The position numbers and the translations under genes are program-made. 26,456 nucleotides of DNA from an uncultured Muribaculaceae bacterium (lineage in GTDB: Bacteria > Bacteroidota > Bacteroidia > Bacteroidales > Muribaculaceae), in contig CALHWU010000059.1 of NCBI GenBank assembly GCA_938039795.1, forward strand, positions 1 through 26,456. Reading direction: 5' to 3'. Below the pieces are notes generated by a model. The model was not told the DNA's origin. It was given only the letters and a program-made list of their open reading frames with translations, and made no database searches. This document shows, piece after piece, positions 24,164-26,456 of the stretch (positions are counted from its first letter, which is position 1; each line of letters opens with the position of its first letter).

Positions 24164-25231
24164 ATGAATGGAAAAGAAACAGTGCTGAGCGGCATCCGCG
24201 CCACAGGCAATCTCCACCTGGGCAACTACTTCGGCGCTCTCAGCAAATTCGTCAGAATGCAGCGCGACTACGACTGCCTCTACTTCGTGGCCGACCTCCA
24301 CGCGCTCACTACCAACCCCGACCCCGACCAGCTCCACCGCAACGTTCGCTCCATCGTGGCCGAATATCTCGCTGCCGGGCTCGATCCTGAGGAGTCGACA
24401 CTGTTCGTGCAGAGCGACGTCCCCGAGATCTCCGAAATGTATCTCCTGCTCAACATGCATGTGGGCATCGGCGAGCTCATGCGCACGGCCTCATTCAAGG
24501 ACAAGGCCCGCAAACAGCTCGGCATAAAGGTCGACGAGACCGACGAAGACAACATCGAGCGTCAGATCATCGGCAACGACTCCAACAAGCGCGTCAACGC
24601 CGGCCTGCTCACATATCCGACGCTCATGGCCGTCGACATTCTCATCCAGAAAGCCCACAAGGTGCCTGTAGGCAAGGATCAGGAGCAGCACCTCGAACTC
24701 ACCCGCCGCTTCGCGCGCCGCTTCAACTCCTTCTACGGCGTTGATCTCTTCCCTGAGCCCACCAACTTCGACTTCGGCGGCAAGCCGGTGAAAGTGCCCG
24801 GCCTGGACGGCTCCGGAAAGATGGGCAAGAGCGAGGGCAACTGCATCTATCTCATCGACGACGAGAAGACGCTGCGCAAGAAAGTGATGCGCGCGGTCAC
24901 CGACGAAGGGCCGAAGACTCCCAACCAACCCGTCAGCCAGCCAGTGGAAAACCTCTTCACACTGCTTGAGCTCACATCAAAACCTGAAGTGGTAAAGCAT
25001 TTCCGCGACGCCTACGCTGACTGCTCGATACGCTACGGCGACCTCAAGAAGCAGCTTGCCGACGACATCCTCGCCATAACCCTCCCCATCCGCGAGCGGA
25101 TCCTCGACCTTCAGGGCGACGACGCCACGATCGGACGCGTGCTGCGACGCGGAGCCGAGATAGCCCGCGAGCGAGCATCACGCACCCTTGCCGAAGTCCG
25201 CCAGGTGATGGGCATCCGCCGCTTCTACTGA
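24164..25231 (+). CDS. trpS: Tryptophanyl-tRNA synthetase
   Basis: Class I aminoacyl-tRNA synthetase that charges tRNA-Trp. The 355-residue protein has the HIGH-type motif TGNLHLGN (14-21), the KMSKS-type motif KMGKS (219-223) and GKDQEQHLELTRR. VNAGLLTYPTLMAVDILI in the middle is characteristic. Between KDKARKQ (about 112-118) and VNAGL (144) stands an insertion of roughly 25 charged residues (LGIKVDETDEDNIERQ, then IIGNDSNKR) that most short TrpRS lack. The start is the ATG at 24164; 13 upstream codons are open but overlap the promoter region. A strong terminator follows. It stands alone. Confidence 0.96.
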   Translation: MNGKETVLSGIRATGNLHLGNYFGALSKFVRMQRDYDCLYFVADLHALTTNPDPDQLHRNVRSIVAEYLAAGLDPEESTLFVQSDVPEISEMYLLLNMHVGIGELMRTASFKDKARKQLGIKVDETDEDNIERQIIGNDSNKRVNAGLLTYPTLMAVDILIQKAHKVPVGKDQEQHLELTRRFARRFNSFYGVDLFPEPTNFDFGGKPVKVPGLDGSGKMGKSEGNCIYLIDDEKTLRKKVMRAVTDEGPKTPNQPVSQPVENLFTLLELTSKPEVVKHFRDAYADCSIRYGDLKKQLADDILAITLPIRERILDLQGDDATIGRVLRRGAEIARERASRTLAEVRQVMGIRRFY

Positions 25232-25271
25232 TACCGAAGGATTTACTCTTCCCAGGAAAAATACTCATAGC

Positions 25272-25318
25272 AAACGCTGTGACAAAATAATGGTGTTTTG
25301 TCACAGCGTTTTATTTTG
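25272..25318. terminator. Strong hairpin terminator after trpS, possibly bidirectional
   Basis: A perfect 16-bp inverted repeat (25272-25287 with 25296-25311) around an 8-base loop. The stem ends in AAA on the left and TTT on the right, followed by TATTTTG. It would stop transcription from trpS; no gene arrives from the other side. Confidence 0.9.
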
Positions 25319-25375
25319 TGGCATAAAGCTATAGCCGTGCAAGACAACAACCGATATACCAATGACATGCGAGGC

Positions 25376-25395
25376 GGACGTGATGTATCACGTCC
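25376..25395. repeat. REP-like palindrome
   Basis: Arms GGACGTGAT (25376-25384) and ATCACGTCC (25387-25395) form a perfect 9-bp inverted repeat with a 2-base centre, followed by CTACC. It lies between trpS and the epimerase gene and has no T tract, so it is not a terminator. Such short GC palindromes are often dispersed in bacterial genomes; only one copy is visible in this window. Confidence 0.55.
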
Positions 25396-25467
25396 CTACC
25401 TGCGGGGGTAATGGATACAGTGCAATTTCTTTTTGGGATCGGGGGAGGATAAATCGCCGATTTTTGC

Positions 25468-25475
25468 TATCTTTG
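25468..25475 (+). promoter_or_regulatory. Promoter -7 box before the methylmalonyl-CoA epimerase gene
   Basis: TATCTTTG matches TAnnTTTG; no convincing -33 element was found. The leader would be about 100 nt. Between trpS and this point (25232-25467) only the terminator and the REP-like palindrome were seen. Confidence 0.5.
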
Positions 25476-25581
25476 CGGTGCAAAGCGGCATCAGGCGCCC
25501 GGCAATGTCGGCCCGGAATGCCGCAATGCGCGTATAGTTACTGAATAACAAATCATTACAAACATCTTCATTTTATACACA

Positions 25582-26004
25582 ATGGACATTTCCCACATCG
25601 AACACGTCGGCATAGCCGTGCCGAGCCTCGACGAGGCAATCCCCTTCTACGAAAATATGCTCGGCCTCAAATGCTTCGCCATCGAGGAAGTGGCCGACCA
25701 GAAAGTGCGCACAGCTTTCTTCCGTGTCGGACAAACCAAAATCGAGCTTCTTGAGCCCACGGCCGAGGACAGCGCCATAGCCAAATTCATAGCCAACAAC
25801 GGCGGACGCGGCGGCATACAGCACATAGCTTTCGCTGTGGAGGACGGTGTGGCCAACGCACTCGCCGAAATCGAGGAAAAGGGCGGACGCCTTATCGACA
25901 AGGCGCCACGCAAGGGAGCCGAGGGCCTCAATATCGCCTTCATCCACCCGAAGTCGTCGGTAGGTACTCTCGTGGAACTCTGCGAGGATCCCGCAAAAAA
26001 GTGA
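25582..26004 (+). CDS. mce: Methylmalonyl-CoA epimerase
   Basis: Interconverts (R)- and (S)-methylmalonyl-CoA between the B12-dependent mutase and the decarboxylase or carboxylase of the succinate-propionate pathway. The 140-residue protein is a vicinal-oxygen-chelate fold with two repeats. Likely metal ligands are H8 (HIEHVGIAV), E55 (KIELLEP), H81 (GIQHIAFAV) and E132 (LVELCE). The length and the end (SVGTLVELCED) are typical. The carboxyltransferase gene follows after 55 bases on the same strand, which supports the assignment. Confidence 0.95.
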   Translation: MDISHIEHVGIAVPSLDEAIPFYENMLGLKCFAIEEVADQKVRTAFFRVGQTKIELLEPTAEDSAIAKFIANNGGRGGIQHIAFAVEDGVANALAEIEEKGGRLIDKAPRKGAEGLNIAFIHPKSSVGTLVELCEDPAKK

Positions 26005-26059
26005 ACCGGATCCAGACACTCTGACAAGAAATCTCACGAAAAAAAATCAATTTTACTAT

Positions 26060-26456
26060 ATGAGCAACCAGCTTGAAAAGGTGCAGGAGCTTATAGCGCT
26101 CCGCAATGAAGCTCGTCTCGGAGGCGGCGAAAAGGCCATCGAGAAACAGCATGCACGCGGCAAATACACCGCACGCGAACGTATCGCACAGCTCCTCGAC
26201 GAGGGCTCGTTCGAGGAGATCGACATGTTTGTGCGCCACCGCTGCCACAACTTCGGACAGGAAAAGAAAAGCTATCTCGGCGACGGCGTCGTCACCGGCT
26301 ACGGCACGATCGAAGGCCGTCTCGTCTACGTCTTCGCCCAGGACTTCACCGTATTCGGCGGATCCCTCAGCGAGACCATGGCCCTCAAGATATGCAAGAT
26401 CATGGATATGGCCATGAAGATGGGTGCCCCTGTTATCGGTATCAACGACTCGGGTG
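26060..26456 (+). CDS. Carboxyltransferase subunit (propionyl-CoA carboxylase beta / methylmalonyl-CoA decarboxylase alpha), 5' part
   Basis: The first 132 codons of an acyl-CoA carboxyltransferase of about 510 residues; the rest is outside the window. Seen are KAIEKQHARGKYTARERI (about 25-42), LLDEGSFEEIDMFV, GDGVVTGYGTIEGR, VYVFAQDFTVFGGSLSE and the start of VIGINDSG. The biotin-dependent partner and the choice between carboxylase and Na+-pumping decarboxylase cannot be judged from this part. In Bacteroidota the adjacent epimerase usually means the succinate-propionate pathway. The start is the ATG at 26060, behind an A/T-rich stretch. Confidence 0.93.
   Translation, partial: MSNQLEKVQELIALRNEARLGGGEKAIEKQHARGKYTARERIAQLLDEGSFEEIDMFVRHRCHNFGQEKKSYLGDGVVTGYGTIEGRLVYVFAQDFTVFGGSLSETMALKICKIMDMAMKMGAPVIGINDSG

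Overview
The window is a dense, GC-rich stretch of a chromosome from the phylum Bacteroidota, most likely a gut Bacteroidales of the Muribaculaceae type (the family is an inference). Evidence: promoters match the Bacteroidota -33 TTG / -7 TAnnTTTG pattern; there is an Na+-translocating NADH:quinone reductase operon in the order nqrABCDEF; exbB is followed by two exbD genes and tonB; a PorQ-like outer-membrane protein lies beside cmk and ispH; and methylmalonyl-CoA epimerase is followed by a carboxyltransferase of the succinate-propionate pathway. No tRNA, rRNA, CRISPR array or intact transposase was seen.

Layout. 1-2050: the 3' end of a malic enzyme that stops without the usual phosphotransacetylase-like tail, a terminator, then aroB on the minus strand, with overlapping divergent promoters towards typA. 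2051-5129: typA and a sigma-54-type AAA+ activator with no sensor domain. 5148-8263 (minus): porQ-like, cmk, ispH and a DEDDh exonuclease, closely spaced or overlapping and probably one operon. 8472-8912: a secreted protein made almost only of a TonB C-terminal domain. 8923-10590 (minus): a DUF6249-like membrane protein, an ECF sigma factor and a small membrane protein that may be its anti-sigma factor.

10600-12150 is the accessory part: an AT-richer gene of unknown function with an ankyrin-like segment, then the wreck of a GH20 beta-N-acetylhexosaminidase with a stop codon, an internal deletion and a frameshift. 12185-14430: a small lipoprotein, a polyprenyl diphosphate synthase and a TatD nuclease, head to tail. 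14541-20395 (minus): the complete nqr operon, ended by a hairpin with a U tract. 20769-24003: exbB-exbD-exbD-tonB behind a leader of about 190 nt, closed by a terminator. 24164-25231: trpS with a strong 16-bp terminator. 25232-25581: an intergenic region with a REP-like palindrome. 25582 to the end: methylmalonyl-CoA epimerase and the start of the carboxyltransferase subunit.

Together the genes describe an anaerobe that generates a sodium gradient with NQR, energises outer-membrane transport through TonB-ExbB-ExbD, and makes or uses propionyl-CoA through methylmalonyl-CoA. Most of the window is ordinary core genome. The best candidates for something new are the exbB leader, the AT-rich orphan gene, the ECF sigma cluster, the TonB-domain-only secreted protein, two probable leaderless transcripts and an insertion in TrpRS. 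No wholly new multi-gene system is evident.
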